Origin: Neptunicella marina
GTDB lineage: Bacteria; Pseudomonadota; Gammaproteobacteria; Enterobacterales; Alteromonadaceae
DNA length: 64,000 nt
Assembly (NCBI RefSeq): GCF_014270035.1
Contig: NZ_JACNEP010000002.1
Coordinates: 124,001 to 188,000 of the forward strand
Reading direction: 5' to 3'
Position 1 is the first letter of the stretch, and every line of letters begins with the position of its first letter. The notes under the pieces are model-generated. The model was not told where the DNA came from, made no database searches, and worked only from the letters and a program-made list of their open reading frames with translations. The position numbers and the translations under genes are program-made. This document shows positions 7,921 to 17,450 of this stretch, in pieces.

Positions 7921-8231
7921 GATCAAATTCCACATGACTGATTATTATTGTTAATAGCCAAACAAAGCATAAATATATGACAGTTTAATGTCTGATATTT
8001 CTCGGTTTTACCATGTAAACACGACATAAAAAACATCATTCAAATAATTGGCAAGCTGACTATTTCAATAATTACGACCGGTGACATTTGTAAAACCTGT
8101 TAGAGGTGGTTGGGTCAGCTGGTACATATTTTTATATTTAGGTAAAAAACAGTCTCTACAAGCACTTGTGTCTTAAACCAATAAAAATTATTCTAAGGTT
8201 CACTGCAGCAGAATTGAAAATGGAAGTAAGG
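7921..8231. other. Intergenic region between divergent oxygenase and histidine kinase genes
   Basis: This 311-base AT-rich region contains the candidate Pho box at 7977-7994. On the minus strand it has a possible -10 element TATGCT at 7971-7966. I see no RNA gene or ORF with a credible start. The promoter of the histidine kinase must lie in its right half, but I cannot assign it. Confidence 0.5.
7977..7994 (-). promoter_or_regulatory. Candidate Pho box (PhoB site) upstream of the oxygenase gene
   Basis: On the minus strand, CAGACAT-TAAA-CTGTCAT fits the 7-4-7 Pho-box layout. The second half-site is a perfect CTGTCAT and the first matches 5/7; with the spacer, 14 of 18 positions agree. A TATGCT -10-like element starts about five bases downstream, roughly where an activator-dependent promoter would place it. 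Confidence 0.55.
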
Positions 8232-9968
8232 ATGGCGAAGGTCAAAACTGCATTGTCAAAAAAGCTTTTGACCCGCGTATTGTCGGTCTACTTTCTGTTG
8301 ACCTTCCTTGTCACCCTTGGTCAGGTATTCACCGAATATCTCAATGCTAAAAGCCACATCAAAGATGAACTTCAAACCCTGAAAAACACCTTTGGCACTT
8401 CACTTACCCGTGCAATTTGGGAACTCAACTTTCCACAGGCCGTCGCATCAGCTCAGGGATTAATGGAACTACCGATTGTTGAAGGGGTGCAAATTCGCGA
8501 TGAAAGCGGCAGTGTTGTTGCCGATATAGGTTTAACCTCTCCACAACCAGACAAACTGGCCACAACGGGTCAGTTTTTTGACCATGATAATGGTACCTTC
8601 AGTTACAGCTTCCCACTGATATTTGAATTTTCAGGCCGTACCTCACGTGTGGGAGATGTTGCACTGTATTCCAGCTTTGACATTATTGTTGGGCGAATTG
8701 AAGTCGGTTTGTTTTTTCTGGTGGGTAATTCCATTGTTAAAACTGCCTTTTTAATCTTTTTATTTTTACATGCATTTCGCAAAATGCTGACCGATCCTCT
8801 GGCTGAATTAACTCAACAAATAAGTCAGTTCGATTTAAATCACCTCGAAAGCTCCAAAATCAATATATATTCCAAGGATGATAACGAGTTGATGATGTTG
8901 CAACGTTCATTTAACAACCTGATTGATGATTTGATTCACTCACAGGAAAAATTAAACGATGCACAAGCCGAATTACGTGATGCCAATAAAAGACTGGATG
9001 AGCAAAACTTAACCCTCGAACAGGAAGTCGCGAAAAAAACCGCGTCACTTAGCCAGATTATGCTTGACCTCGAGCGGCAAAAAGATGAACTGCTAAATAA
9101 ACAGCAGGAATTGGAAAGTGAGGTTAACGCTAAAAGTAAAATGGCAGCGGAACTGCGTAAATCTCATGATGAACTGGAAAGCTCGCTCAAAGACCTCAGT
9201 GCCGCGAAAGATCAGCTGGTCGAATCTGAGCGTATGGCGTCTTTAGGGGGACTGGTTGCAGGTATTGCTCATGACGTTAATACGCCGCTTGGCATTGGCG
9301 TTACCGCGGCCAGTTTCTTGCAGGAGCGTCTAAAAAACCTGCAAATTGCCTATGAAAATAAAACCTTAAGTACCAAAGCAATGAATGCCTTTATCATGGA
9401 ATCCCAGCAAACCACCACTTTGTTGATGAATAATTTAAACCGGGCATCATCTTTAATTGCCAGTTTTAAACAAGTGGCCGTGGATCAAACCAGTGAAGTA
9501 GAGCGACATATCAATATTAAAGTGTACTTAGGCGAAATTATTCAGTCACTGGCACCACAACTGAAAAAGACCAAACACCAGATTGATATTGATTGCCCGG
9601 ATGATTTAGAGCTTTATTGTGCGCCGGGCATCATTGCACAAATATTTACCAATATGATCATGAACTCGGTCATTCATGGCTTTGAAGATATTGAATACGG
9701 CCATATTCAAATTAATGTCAGCAAGTCAGCCAGCAAAGTTATAATCAACTATAAAGATGATGGCAAAGGCATGTCTGATGAAGTTCTTAACCAACATTTT
9801 GATGCCTTTTTCACCACCACTCGCGGACGCGGTGGGAGCGGACTTGGCACCCATATCATGTATAATCTTGTTACTCAGGCGCTCAAAGGCAATATCAAAG
9901 CTAACAGCTCGCCAGGTAAAGGTGTCAGTTACCGCATAAGCTTTCCGCTGCGCACCGAATCAAACTAA
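8232..9968 (+). CDS. Membrane sensor histidine kinase (orphan)
   Basis: A 578-residue protein if started at the ATG at 8232 (MAKVKT...), which has GGAAG five bases upstream; longer starts at 8166 and 8220 lack one. A first membrane segment (about 13-33) is followed by a periplasmic sensor region (34-150), a second membrane segment (about 158-182), a HAMP-like linker and a coiled coil (about 235-335). The dimerisation box is AHDVNTPLG with the phospho-acceptor H347, rather than the common HE(I/L)xNPL. The ATPase domain shows N-box NMIMNSVIHG, G1 DDGKGM and G2 GGSGLGTHI. There is no receiver domain, and no response-regulator gene is adjacent, so its partner is unknown. Confidence 0.9.
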   Translation: MAKVKTALSKKLLTRVLSVYFLLTFLVTLGQVFTEYLNAKSHIKDELQTLKNTFGTSLTRAIWELNFPQAVASAQGLMELPIVEGVQIRDESGSVVADIGLTSPQPDKLATTGQFFDHDNGTFSYSFPLIFEFSGRTSRVGDVALYSSFDIIVGRIEVGLFFLVGNSIVKTAFLIFLFLHAFRKMLTDPLAELTQQISQFDLNHLESSKINIYSKDDNELMMLQRSFNNLIDDLIHSQEKLNDAQAELRDANKRLDEQNLTLEQEVAKKTASLSQIMLDLERQKDELLNKQQELESEVNAKSKMAAELRKSHDELESSLKDLSAAKDQLVESERMASLGGLVAGIAHDVNTPLGIGVTAASFLQERLKNLQIAYENKTLSTKAMNAFIMESQQTTTLLMNNLNRASSLIASFKQVAVDQTSEVERHINIKVYLGEIIQSLAPQLKKTKHQIDIDCPDDLELYCAPGIIAQIFTNMIMNSVIHGFEDIEYGHIQINVSKSASKVIINYKDDGKGMSDEVLNQHFDAFFTTTRGRGGSGLGTHIMYNLVTQALKGNIKANSSPGKGVSYRISFPLRTESN

Positions 9969-10048
9969 TCCAACTTAACATTGTCATCGGTACAAAAGGA
10001 CTGATGACAATTGTGATGCATATTCATACATAAAAACACGAGAGTACT

Positions 10049-10957
10049 ATGTGGTTTAAAAACCTAAAATTTTACCGTATCACGTCCCCGCTGGAACTTG
10101 ATGAAGATAAACTCCAGGATGATTTAAAGGAGTTTGGTTTTCGCCCTTGTGGTTCACAGGAACAAGCCACTCAGGGCTGGACATCTCCGTTTTCCAAAGG
10201 TGATGCGTTATTTCACAGCGCGGGCAATAACATCTGGTTAAATTTAAAAAAGCAGGAACGTTTATTACCGAGCTCTGTGGTTAATGCCCAACTGGCAGAA
10301 AAGGTCGCCACCATTGAGGCCGATACAGGTGCAGCAGTCGGTAAAAAAGCCAAACAGGATTTAAAACAGGAAATTATTCATCAGTTGCTGCCAAAAGCCT
10401 TTACCAAAGATAGTTTTACCCAGGGGTTTATTTCGGTGGCAAATAATTTGGTGGTGGTAGATGCCGGTAGTGATGGAAAGGCCGAATTTTTCCTTGCGCA
10501 TTTGCGTAAGGCTATCGGTTCCCTGCCCGTTGTGCCATTAGCCAGACGCAGCCTAAGTGCAGAGTTCACCGCCTGGTTAACCGAAGGCAATGTTCCTTCT
10601 GCATTTTCAATTTTAGAGGAAGCCGAGTTACGCTTACCTCAGGATGAAGGTGGTATCGTGCGTTGCAAAAATCAGGATTTAACCTCTGACGAAATTCAGT
10701 CTCACCTGGATGCAGGAAAAGTCGTGATGAAAATTGCGGTGGAATGGGATGAAACACTTAGCGCAATTCTGCAGGAAGATTTAACGGTTAAACGTCTAAA
10801 ATTTACCGATATGATCCGCGAAAAAAATGATGATATACCTAAAGAAGAACAACTGGCCAAAATGGATGCAGACTTCAGTCTAATGGCCGGTGAAGTAGTC
10901 AGACTGGCTAATTCACTGACGGAATTATTTGAACTGGATGAAGAACAACGTTTTTAA
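10049..10957 (+). CDS. rdgC: Recombination-associated protein RdgC
   Basis: A 302-residue protein matching RdgC over its length: the N-terminus MWFKNLKFYRIT, the FRPCG stretch near residue 33 and the C-terminal LEL-type acidic tail. RdgC binds double-stranded DNA non-specifically as a ring-shaped dimer, and in E. coli it restrains RecA and is needed for growth in some recombination mutants. The ATG at 10049 follows GAGAG. A strong terminator lies 14 bases after the stop. It is probably monocistronic, since 80 bases separate it from the upstream histidine kinase gene. Confidence 0.95.
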   Translation: MWFKNLKFYRITSPLELDEDKLQDDLKEFGFRPCGSQEQATQGWTSPFSKGDALFHSAGNNIWLNLKKQERLLPSSVVNAQLAEKVATIEADTGAAVGKKAKQDLKQEIIHQLLPKAFTKDSFTQGFISVANNLVVVDAGSDGKAEFFLAHLRKAIGSLPVVPLARRSLSAEFTAWLTEGNVPSAFSILEEAELRLPQDEGGIVRCKNQDLTSDEIQSHLDAGKVVMKIAVEWDETLSAILQEDLTVKRLKFTDMIREKNDDIPKEEQLAKMDADFSLMAGEVVRLANSLTELFELDEEQRF

Positions 10958-10971
10958 CTTCAGCTAAAAAG

Positions 10972-11004
10972 AAAAAGCCGTTTGTACAACACAAACGGCT
11001 TTTT
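10972..11004. terminator. Bidirectional Rho-independent terminator between rdgC and the HDOD gene
   Basis: The stem AAAAAGCCGTTTGT / ACAAACGGCTTTTT (10972-10985 with 10991-11004) has a five-base loop. A and T tracts flank it on both sides, serving two convergent genes. Confidence 0.9.
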
Positions 11005-11020
11005 ATATTGGTTAATAATA

Positions 11021-11860
11021 TTACTTAAAGATTGTCTTCACTTCATCGCGTGATGTTTTGAAATCATCGCTATCCAGCACTTTTAAGTCAGGCAAAATAG
11101 CCTTTTGCTGGGTGATATTTAACACATCATCTTTATGGCTGGAAATCGCACCGGATAACACCGCCCCCACGCGCACAAAATCCAGGTAGGAGACTTTTTC
11201 AGTCTGGAATTTTAATGAACGCCAGTTTTCAGTAATTTCGGCCATTTCCTTGTTAAACCCCCAACTATCCAAAATGGTCGAGCCTAAACGGCCTGCCAGC
11301 TTTTGAATGGCAACATTTAAAAATGTTGGGTTGGCGAATACATCCTGATGGCGCTCAGCTTCACTTAAAATAGGCAGAACCCCGATATTATGTACTAATG
11401 CGGACAAGGTTAACGTGTCCATATTCAGGTTTTTATTTTTATCAGCCTGTTTGGTATAGATCTGAAAAACCGCCATCGCATTAGCCGTTACATCAACAGT
11501 GCGGTCCCAAAGTTTGGACAAGTATTCCCCCACTATTGGGTTTTTAGATACAAACAATTGCTCCATTGCCAATGCCGTAGCGATATTCTTAATTTGTCTC
11601 AAACCAATTCGGGTGACAGCCTGATGTAAATTCTCCACTTTAACAGTGCGCCCCAGGTAAGCACTGTTAGCTATTTTCATAATACGTGCGCTTAACGCTG
11701 GATCCTGACCAATAACCTCGCCCATTTTATTCAAGTTCACAGTAGGATCATCTGCGGCTTTACGCACTTTTAATGCGATGGCTGGCAGTGTAGGTAGTAC
11801 GAGGGTGTCATTATTGATTTTTTCAACCAGGATGGTTAATAACGCGTTTTCGGTAGACAT
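11021..11860 (-). CDS. HDOD domain protein
   Basis: A 279-residue soluble protein consisting of one HDOD domain. The hallmarks are LPTLPAIALKVR near residue 23, the IGQDPALSARIMKIANSAY helix pair around 49-68 and the following AVTRIGLRQIKNIA segment. HDOD is a catalytically dead relative of HD hydrolases, found in signalling proteins. Here the HD pair is replaced by HN (LVHNIG). Family members act in motility, biofilm and stress signalling, usually through protein contacts. It is a stand-alone gene with its own convergent terminator, and nothing nearby indicates a partner. Confidence 0.9.
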   Translation of the reverse strand: MSTENALLTILVEKINNDTLVLPTLPAIALKVRKAADDPTVNLNKMGEVIGQDPALSARIMKIANSAYLGRTVKVENLHQAVTRIGLRQIKNIATALAMEQLFVSKNPIVGEYLSKLWDRTVDVTANAMAVFQIYTKQADKNKNLNMDTLTLSALVHNIGVLPILSEAERHQDVFANPTFLNVAIQKLAGRLGSTILDSWGFNKEMAEITENWRSLKFQTEKVSYLDFVRVGAVLSGAISSHKDDVLNITQQKAILPDLKVLDSDDFKTSRDEVKTIFK

Positions 11861-12129
11861 CTGTTTTTAATCCTCTTCCTATCTTTAACAGAAACCAACA
11901 GCCAGAACGGAAAATCTGTTGATAATATAATACGTCTTTGCTCCGGACGTTTTATTATAGTGGCTTTATTTGCCTGTCGACTTACCTTTCCAATAACTCA
12001 GGCATTCTCATTCATTGAGTGCAGTAGCTATTTTGAAAATCAATAAGTTGGCATTAGTATAACGCTAACACGCATCGTATTATGCTAGTTTTTTACCAAA
12101 TACAATAAATAATTCAAATAAGGGTTTCC

Positions 12130-13806
12130 ATGAAATTACAAAAGCTTGCCATTGCTACCGCAATTATTACCCTAATGGGATGCAGCCAACCCCAAAAAGA
12201 TTCGGTTCAATCAACCGACTCATCTGAATCAACAGCACAAACTTACCAGTTAGTGTCTGGCGAAGCGTCACGACTGGATATTTATCGTAACGTCAAATTA
12301 ACCGCCGATTTAAGCCATTATTCAACCAATCAAAAGGCGATGCTGGCTCACCTGATTGACGCGGCTGCCATTATGGACGATTTGTTTTGGCAACAAGCAT
12401 TTTCAATGGATAAAAACACCTTTTTAGAAAAGGTTGCCGATGAAAAAGTGAAACATTTTGCGGATATCAATTATGGTCCATGGGACAGACTTGCAGGTGA
12501 TAAACCCTTTTTACAAGGCTTTGATGAAAAACCTCTGGGTGCTGCGTTTTATCCTGAAGATATGACTAAAGCAGAGTTTGAAGCGGCAGACATTGCGGAT
12601 AAAACAGGGCTGTATTCCGTCATTAAACGCAATAGCAGTGGCCAGCTGATATCTGTTCCTTATTCACATCTGTACCAAGAGCAATTACAACAAGCAGCAG
12701 AACTGCTGCGTCAGGCATCAAAACTGGCCGACAATAAAGATTTTGCCAATTATCTGGACATGCGTGCCGATGCATTGGTTAGTGACGACTATCAGGCCTC
12801 TGATTTTGCCTGGATGGATATGAAAACCAATCCCATTGAGTTGGTCATTGGTCCAATCGAAACATACGAAGACCAGCTCTACGGTTACCGGGCAGCCTAT
12901 GAAGCTTATGTATTGTTAAAAGACATGAGCTGGAGTGAAAAACTGGCCAAATATGCAGCCTACTTACCTGAATTACAAAAGGGTCTGCCCGTTGATGATG
13001 CCTATAAAGCAGAAACACCGGGAACCGATGCGGACTTAAATGCCTATGATGTGATTTATTATGGAGGTCACTCGAATACTGGTAGTAAAACCATCGCGAT
13101 TAATCTGCCAAATGATGAAGCTGTGCAACTGGAAAAAGGCACCCGTCGCTTACAATTAAAAAATGCCATGCGTGCCAAGTTTGACCATATTCTGGTACCT
13201 ATTGCTGAACAGTTAATTGTGCCAGAGCAGCGCAAACACATTACCTTTGATGCGTTTTTTGCCAATACCATGTTCCATGAAGTCGCTCATGGTTTAGGCA
13301 TTAAAAACACTCTGGATGGCAGCTCAACCGTGCGTCAGGCTCTGAAAGAACATGCATCAGCGCTGGAAGAAGGTAAAGCCGATATTTTGGGTTTATATAT
13401 GGTCTCCAGCCTGCTGAAAAAAGGCGTGATTACGGAAGGTACGCTGGAAGACTATTATGTGACATTTATGACAGGGATTTTCCGTTCAGTGCGTTTTGGA
13501 GCAAGCTCAGCACATGGTAAAGCCAATATGATTCGCTTTAATTTTTTTGCTGAACATGGTGCATTTAGTCGCAACGAACAAGGTTTGTACAGTGTCAATA
13601 TGGACAAAATGGCAGAGGCTGTTGACGCATTATCCAACCTAATCCTGACACTTCAGGGTGATGGTGATTATGATGGTGTAGCAGCACTGGTTGCGGATAA
13701 GGGCGTGATTAAACCTCAATTACAACAAGATCTGAGTAAACTGGCTAATGCCAACATTCCTGTAGACGTAGTTTTTGAACAGGGAAAAGAGGTACTTGGA
13801 CTGTAA
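12130..13806 (+). CDS. M49-like (dipeptidyl peptidase III-related) zinc metallopeptidase lipoprotein
   Basis: A 558-residue protein. A signal peptide ends in the lipobox LMGC (C18), so it is predicted to be membrane-anchored in the periplasm. The zinc site is HEVAH (H383, E384, H387). About 25 residues later the second motif EEGKAD (E413-E414) corresponds to the EExRAD box of family M49. Classical M49 enzymes carry HExxGH; the five-residue HExxH form is seen in some bacterial relatives. The likely activity is cleavage of dipeptides from short peptides, but the substrate is unknown. AAGGG precedes the ATG. The gene is divergent from the HDOD gene and followed after about 100 bases by a GGDEF-EAL gene. 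Confidence 0.82.
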   Translation: MKLQKLAIATAIITLMGCSQPQKDSVQSTDSSESTAQTYQLVSGEASRLDIYRNVKLTADLSHYSTNQKAMLAHLIDAAAIMDDLFWQQAFSMDKNTFLEKVADEKVKHFADINYGPWDRLAGDKPFLQGFDEKPLGAAFYPEDMTKAEFEAADIADKTGLYSVIKRNSSGQLISVPYSHLYQEQLQQAAELLRQASKLADNKDFANYLDMRADALVSDDYQASDFAWMDMKTNPIELVIGPIETYEDQLYGYRAAYEAYVLLKDMSWSEKLAKYAAYLPELQKGLPVDDAYKAETPGTDADLNAYDVIYYGGHSNTGSKTIAINLPNDEAVQLEKGTRRLQLKNAMRAKFDHILVPIAEQLIVPEQRKHITFDAFFANTMFHEVAHGLGIKNTLDGSSTVRQALKEHASALEEGKADILGLYMVSSLLKKGVITEGTLEDYYVTFMTGIFRSVRFGASSAHGKANMIRFNFFAEHGAFSRNEQGLYSVNMDKMAEAVDALSNLILTLQGDGDYDGVAALVADKGVIKPQLQQDLSKLANANIPVDVVFEQGKEVLGL

Positions 13807-13909
13807 GTCCATGAAATAACACTATACTTTTATGTAGTTGTACTTGTGAGGATGGGTTATCAGTACCAACACGAAATTAGAGAAGCAAAGTAAGCGCGAT
13901 ACGGCAGCA

Positions 13910-15778
13910 TTGCTGTACGAAAATAGCTACTCAGGTCTGGCTATTAGTTTGCTGGCTTCAACTGTTATGGTGTTTGCGTTTGATGACTCTCCCTACAACA
14001 TCATCAAAACAGGCTGGTGGCTGGTAATGCTGCTTGTATTACTGGCCCGTCTGATCGACTGTTTACACTGGCAAAAACAAATACGCCACACTGATTTTGA
14101 TGGCGATGCCTACATTAAACGCTTTTCAATTGGTTCTACATTTACTGCATTATTGTGGTGTGGTTATTGTTTATATTCTTTGCAATATGCGGACACTATA
14201 GAACTGGCGTTCATTATTATTATTGTCTCAGGAATGGCTGGTGGAGCTGCAACCATACTGGCAGCTCACCGTATTACATCTGTTATTTATTGCTCACTGT
14301 TGTTATTGCCCTTTTCTATTGGTTTGATGCTATCACCGGTATACCACCAGTTCATCATTGGCGTATTGGGTGCAGCATTTGCTATCGCCATGTTTGTTGC
14401 AACTAAAAAGGCAGCTGAGTTTAATCAGATGGCAATTCGTTTAAAAAATGAAAATGCGATTCTGGTTAGCCATATGGAAGATGAGGTAGAGGCAAGGACC
14501 AAACAAATTAATGAGTTATCGAATATAGACCCACTGTCGGGTTTATTTAATCGAAAGTCATTTTTAGCTCAACTGGATAATCATGTGTTTAGTGATTCTG
14601 CTATACACTCTTTTGCTTTGTTATTTATTGATTTAGATGGTTTTAAACAGATCAATGATACGTTAGGTCATGAGGTGGGTGATAAAGTACTCAAAGAAAC
14701 CGCCAGTCGTTTGAAAGCAGCTTGCAAAGACAGTTATTTTTTGTGCCGCTGGGGAGGGGATGAATTTCTGGTTGGCATGGACAATGCGGATGCAAGAGAA
14801 GCCCTGACCCAGGCCAGACGTCTTATTGATGAAGTATCAAGCGAATATTATATTGGCGACAACAAACTGAACCTCGGTGCTACCATAGGCATAGCGTTAT
14901 CACCTTACCACGCCACCAATCCATTAAAGCTGATCCAATTGGCGGATACCGCCATGTATTTTCAGAAAAAAACCGCCAACGGCAATGCTGCACTTTTTAC
15001 CGACGAACTGGGACGGCAGCAGGCGCGGGAAACTTATTTAAAAGAAGCACTGGTGCATGCCATAGAGAACAATCAAATCAGGTTGGTTTATCAACCCATT
15101 ATCGACAGTAAAACCAATCAACCCGAATCGATGGAAGCCTTAATGCGCTGGCAACTGGGCAACGAGAATATCTCACCTGCCGAGTTTATCCCGATTGCCG
15201 AACAATACGGTTTAATTAAACAACTCGGAGCCTGGGCCTTGCATCAGGGTTGTGAAGAAGCGCGCCAATGGCAGATCCATGCTTCACTGGCTTTAAGTGT
15301 TAATGCCAGTGTAAAACAGCTGCAGGACGATGATTTTATGCAGATCATTGACTCTGCGCTGGCATCTAGTGGATTAGCTCCGGAAAAGTTGCATATAGAG
15401 GTGACTGAATCGGTGTTTGCAGCAGATAAGGAAAAGTTAGTCGAAAAAATTCTGGCAATAAAAGCACGTAATGTACAGGTGTCTATTGATGACTTCGGCA
15501 CCGAGTATTCGTCATTGTCAGTTATTCAACAACTGGCAGCCGACACTGTAAAAATCGATAAAACCTTTGTTAGTAGTCTGGCAACCAGTGGTTACCCAAT
15601 CGTAAAAGCCGTGGTTAATATAGCACAAGCCCTCGACTATAAGGTGGTTGCAGAAGGCGTTGAGACAAAAGAACAAGCACTTAAGCTAGCTGAGATGGGC
15701 GTACAGTATTTACAGGGTTTCTATTTTGCACGCCCAATGGAAACGGTACAACTGGACAAATATTTACGCGAGCTTTAG
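13910..15778 (+). CDS. Membrane GGDEF-EAL cyclic-di-GMP enzyme (start codon uncertain)
   Basis: At least 622 residues from a TTG at 13910. About five or six membrane segments (residues 5-160) precede a short helix, a GGDEF domain with an intact GGDEF (RWGGDEFLV) and an EAL domain. The inhibitory RxxD site is absent (K..Y at the equivalent positions). EAL catalytic residues are present: EALMRW, the N of VNASV, E of VTES, DD of DDFG, K of VKIDK, E of AEGVET and Q of LQGFYF. Loop 6 reads DDFGTEYSS instead of DDFGTGYSS. A bifunctional enzyme or a phosphodiesterase is plausible. The frame stays open upstream to a TGA at 13847 and encodes plausible protein there, but it has no ATG or GTG. The gene overlaps the end of hinT by four bases, tail to tail. 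Confidence 0.9.
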   Translation: MLYENSYSGLAISLLASTVMVFAFDDSPYNIIKTGWWLVMLLVLLARLIDCLHWQKQIRHTDFDGDAYIKRFSIGSTFTALLWCGYCLYSLQYADTIELAFIIIIVSGMAGGAATILAAHRITSVIYCSLLLLPFSIGLMLSPVYHQFIIGVLGAAFAIAMFVATKKAAEFNQMAIRLKNENAILVSHMEDEVEARTKQINELSNIDPLSGLFNRKSFLAQLDNHVFSDSAIHSFALLFIDLDGFKQINDTLGHEVGDKVLKETASRLKAACKDSYFLCRWGGDEFLVGMDNADAREALTQARRLIDEVSSEYYIGDNKLNLGATIGIALSPYHATNPLKLIQLADTAMYFQKKTANGNAALFTDELGRQQARETYLKEALVHAIENNQIRLVYQPIIDSKTNQPESMEALMRWQLGNENISPAEFIPIAEQYGLIKQLGAWALHQGCEEARQWQIHASLALSVNASVKQLQDDDFMQIIDSALASSGLAPEKLHIEVTESVFAADKEKLVEKILAIKARNVQVSIDDFGTEYSSLSVIQQLAADTVKIDKTFVSSLATSGYPIVKAVVNIAQALDYKVVAEGVETKEQALKLAEMGVQYLQGFYFARPMETVQLDKYLREL

Positions 15779-16146
15779 TCCTTAGTTTTCAGTTTATCCT
15801 GATACGGTGGCCAGCCCATTGCCTTGCCCGCCAATAAATGCAAGTGCAGATGATAAACTGTTTGCCCACCATGCTGATTGCAGTTCATCACTACACGATA
15901 ACCATCTTCAGCAAAACCTTTTTGCCGGGCAATTTTGGCTGCCACTACAAATAAATGACCTATGACTTCGCGATCTTCCATTGCAATATCGTTAACTGTC
16001 GCAATTGGCTTTTTCGGGATGATAAGAAGGTGTGTAGGAGCTTGCGGATTTACATCGCTAAAGGCCAGTACCAACTCATCTTCATACTGAATGTCAGCCG
16101 GAATTTCTCGTTTAATAATTTTGCTAAAAATAGTGTCCTGACTCAT
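15775..16146 (-). CDS. hinT: HIT-family purine nucleotide phosphoramidase
   Basis: A 123-residue protein starting at MSQDTIF (ATG at 16146, with GGAG six bases upstream; an ATG two codons earlier overlaps the ribosome binding site). It shows [24 protein letters not shown] and the histidine triad HLHLHLL preceded by GGQTVYH, as in E. coli HinT. The family hydrolyses adenosine phosphoramidates and lysyl-AMP. It lies directly upstream of the GGDEF-EAL gene's end in convergent orientation. The gap to uppP is 12 bases, so it is probably the last gene of the folB-folK-uppP-hinT transcript. Confidence 0.93.
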   Translation of the reverse strand: MSQDTIFSKIIKREIPADIQYEDELVLAFSDVNPQAPTHLLIIPKKPIATVNDIAMEDREVIGHLFVVAAKIARQKGFAEDGYRVVMNCNQHGGQTVYHLHLHLLAGKAMGWPPYQDKLKTKD

Positions 16147-16158
16147 GGTCATCTCCGT

Positions 16159-16959
16159 TTATAAATAAACAAAACCTAACAGGATTACGCCTAAAATTAA
16201 GCGATAAATCACAAATGGCATCATGCCGATCCGTGCAATCCAGTCTAAAAATAACTTGATACAAACATAGGCACTGACAAAGGAAAGGACGGCGCCATAT
16301 AACATTGCAGACCAGTCAATAGGACTCGTGCTTTCAACTAAATCCATCGATAAAAGTAAACCAGCGCCAAGTATGGTTGGAATCGATAATAAAAAGGAAA
16401 AACGTGCTGCACTTTCACGATCCAGCCCAGCCATGAGTGCGGCAGTCATGGTAATGCCCGAACGCGATGTGCCTGGAATTAACGCCACTGCCTGCATAAA
16501 ACCAATAAACAACACACTCTTTAGGTTTAACTGATAAATATTGTTGTGTTGTTTGGCCGTTCTGTCGGCATAACCAAGCAATAAACCAAAGGCAATAGTT
16601 GTCACCGCAATAACAAGCGCGGAACGCGCGTAAAATTCAATATAAGGTTTAACTAAAACCCCAAAGACCACCGCAGGGATCGTTGCCACAATAACCCACC
16701 AGGCTAATTTACTATCATCACTGTGATTGCCGCGTAAAGAGGAAAACCACGCAACCGTCATTTTGATAATATCCTGGCGAAAATAAATCAGCACTGCTGC
16801 CAGACTGCCCAGATGCACCGCTACATCAAACGCCAACCCCTGATTTTGCCAGCCCCACAAAGCAGAGGGTAAAATCAGGTGGCCTGAGCTGGAAATAGGT
16901 AAAAATTCGGTAAATCCCTGAATTAATGCCAACAGGATAATTTCACTCATGTTCATCAT
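16159..16959 (-). CDS. uppP: Undecaprenyl-diphosphatase UppP/BacA
   Basis: An integral membrane protein of about 266 residues that dephosphorylates undecaprenyl diphosphate to recycle the lipid carrier of peptidoglycan synthesis. Signature motifs: [10 protein letters not shown] near the N-terminus and PGTSRSGIT in the middle. I start it at the ATG at 16959, which overlaps the folK stop as TAATG and suggests translational coupling. Starts three or nine bases later, or the longer 16974 start inside folK, are also possible. It is the third gene of the folB-folK-uppP run. Confidence 0.94.
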   Translation of the reverse strand: MMNMSEIILLALIQGFTEFLPISSSGHLILPSALWGWQNQGLAFDVAVHLGSLAAVLIYFRQDIIKMTVAWFSSLRGNHSDDSKLAWWVIVATIPAVVFGVLVKPYIEFYARSALVIAVTTIAFGLLLGYADRTAKQHNNIYQLNLKSVLFIGFMQAVALIPGTSRSGITMTAALMAGLDRESAARFSFLLSIPTILGAGLLLSMDLVESTSPIDWSAMLYGAVLSFVSAYVCIKLFLDWIARIGMMPFVIYRLILGVILLGFVYL

Positions 16960-17450
16960 TACAGCAGTTTCCATTCAAAATTAACCGGCCACAATTTTTG
17001 TTGGCTATTAAGTTCGTCCCACATTTTTACATAAGTTTGTTTGGTTTCGGGATGATACAAATCCGCAGCTAATTCACTCAGGGGTAAAAGTACAAACGCG
17101 TTATGTTTGATTTCTTCCCGCGGCAACTCAACAGGTGACTGACACACTGCATCGTCATATAACAACAGATCCAAATCCAGTGTACGGGGTGCAAATTTTT
17201 TATCCCCGCGAATACGACCATTATCATCTTCAATGGCTTTTAACAGAGCAACGACTTCTGCAATGTCTTTTTGTGTGTTGGCCGCCACAACCAAATTATA
17301 AAAGTGGCTTCCTTCAAACCCAACAGCTTCACTTTCATAGACTGTCGATAATCGGATATCACTAAAGTGTTGATGTAAAGCCGCCACTCCGGCATTGATA
17401 TGTTTTTCCCGTTCAACATTACTGCCAACAGAAATAAAAATCTGACTCAT
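16959..17450 (-). CDS. folK: 2-amino-4-hydroxy-6-hydroxymethyldihydropteridine pyrophosphokinase
   Basis: A 163-residue HPPK. Features seen: the [10 protein letters not shown] start, YESEAVGF and the signature [15 protein letters not shown]. It transfers pyrophosphate from ATP to 6-hydroxymethyl-dihydropterin in folate synthesis. It overlaps folB by four bases (ATGA) and uppP by one base (TAATG), a tightly coupled operon. folB supplies its substrate. Confidence 0.95.
   Translation of the reverse strand: MSQIFISVGSNVEREKHINAGVAALHQHFSDIRLSTVYESEAVGFEGSHFYNLVVAANTQKDIAEVVALLKAIEDDNGRIRGDKKFAPRTLDLDLLLYDDAVCQSPVELPREEIKHNAFVLLPLSELAADLYHPETKQTYVKMWDELNSQQKLWPVNFEWKLL

Noticed and set aside
16957-16974. 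Longer UppP start at 16974
   Set aside because: It would place the first residues within folK, whereas the ATG overlapping the folK stop (TAATG) is a standard coupled start.
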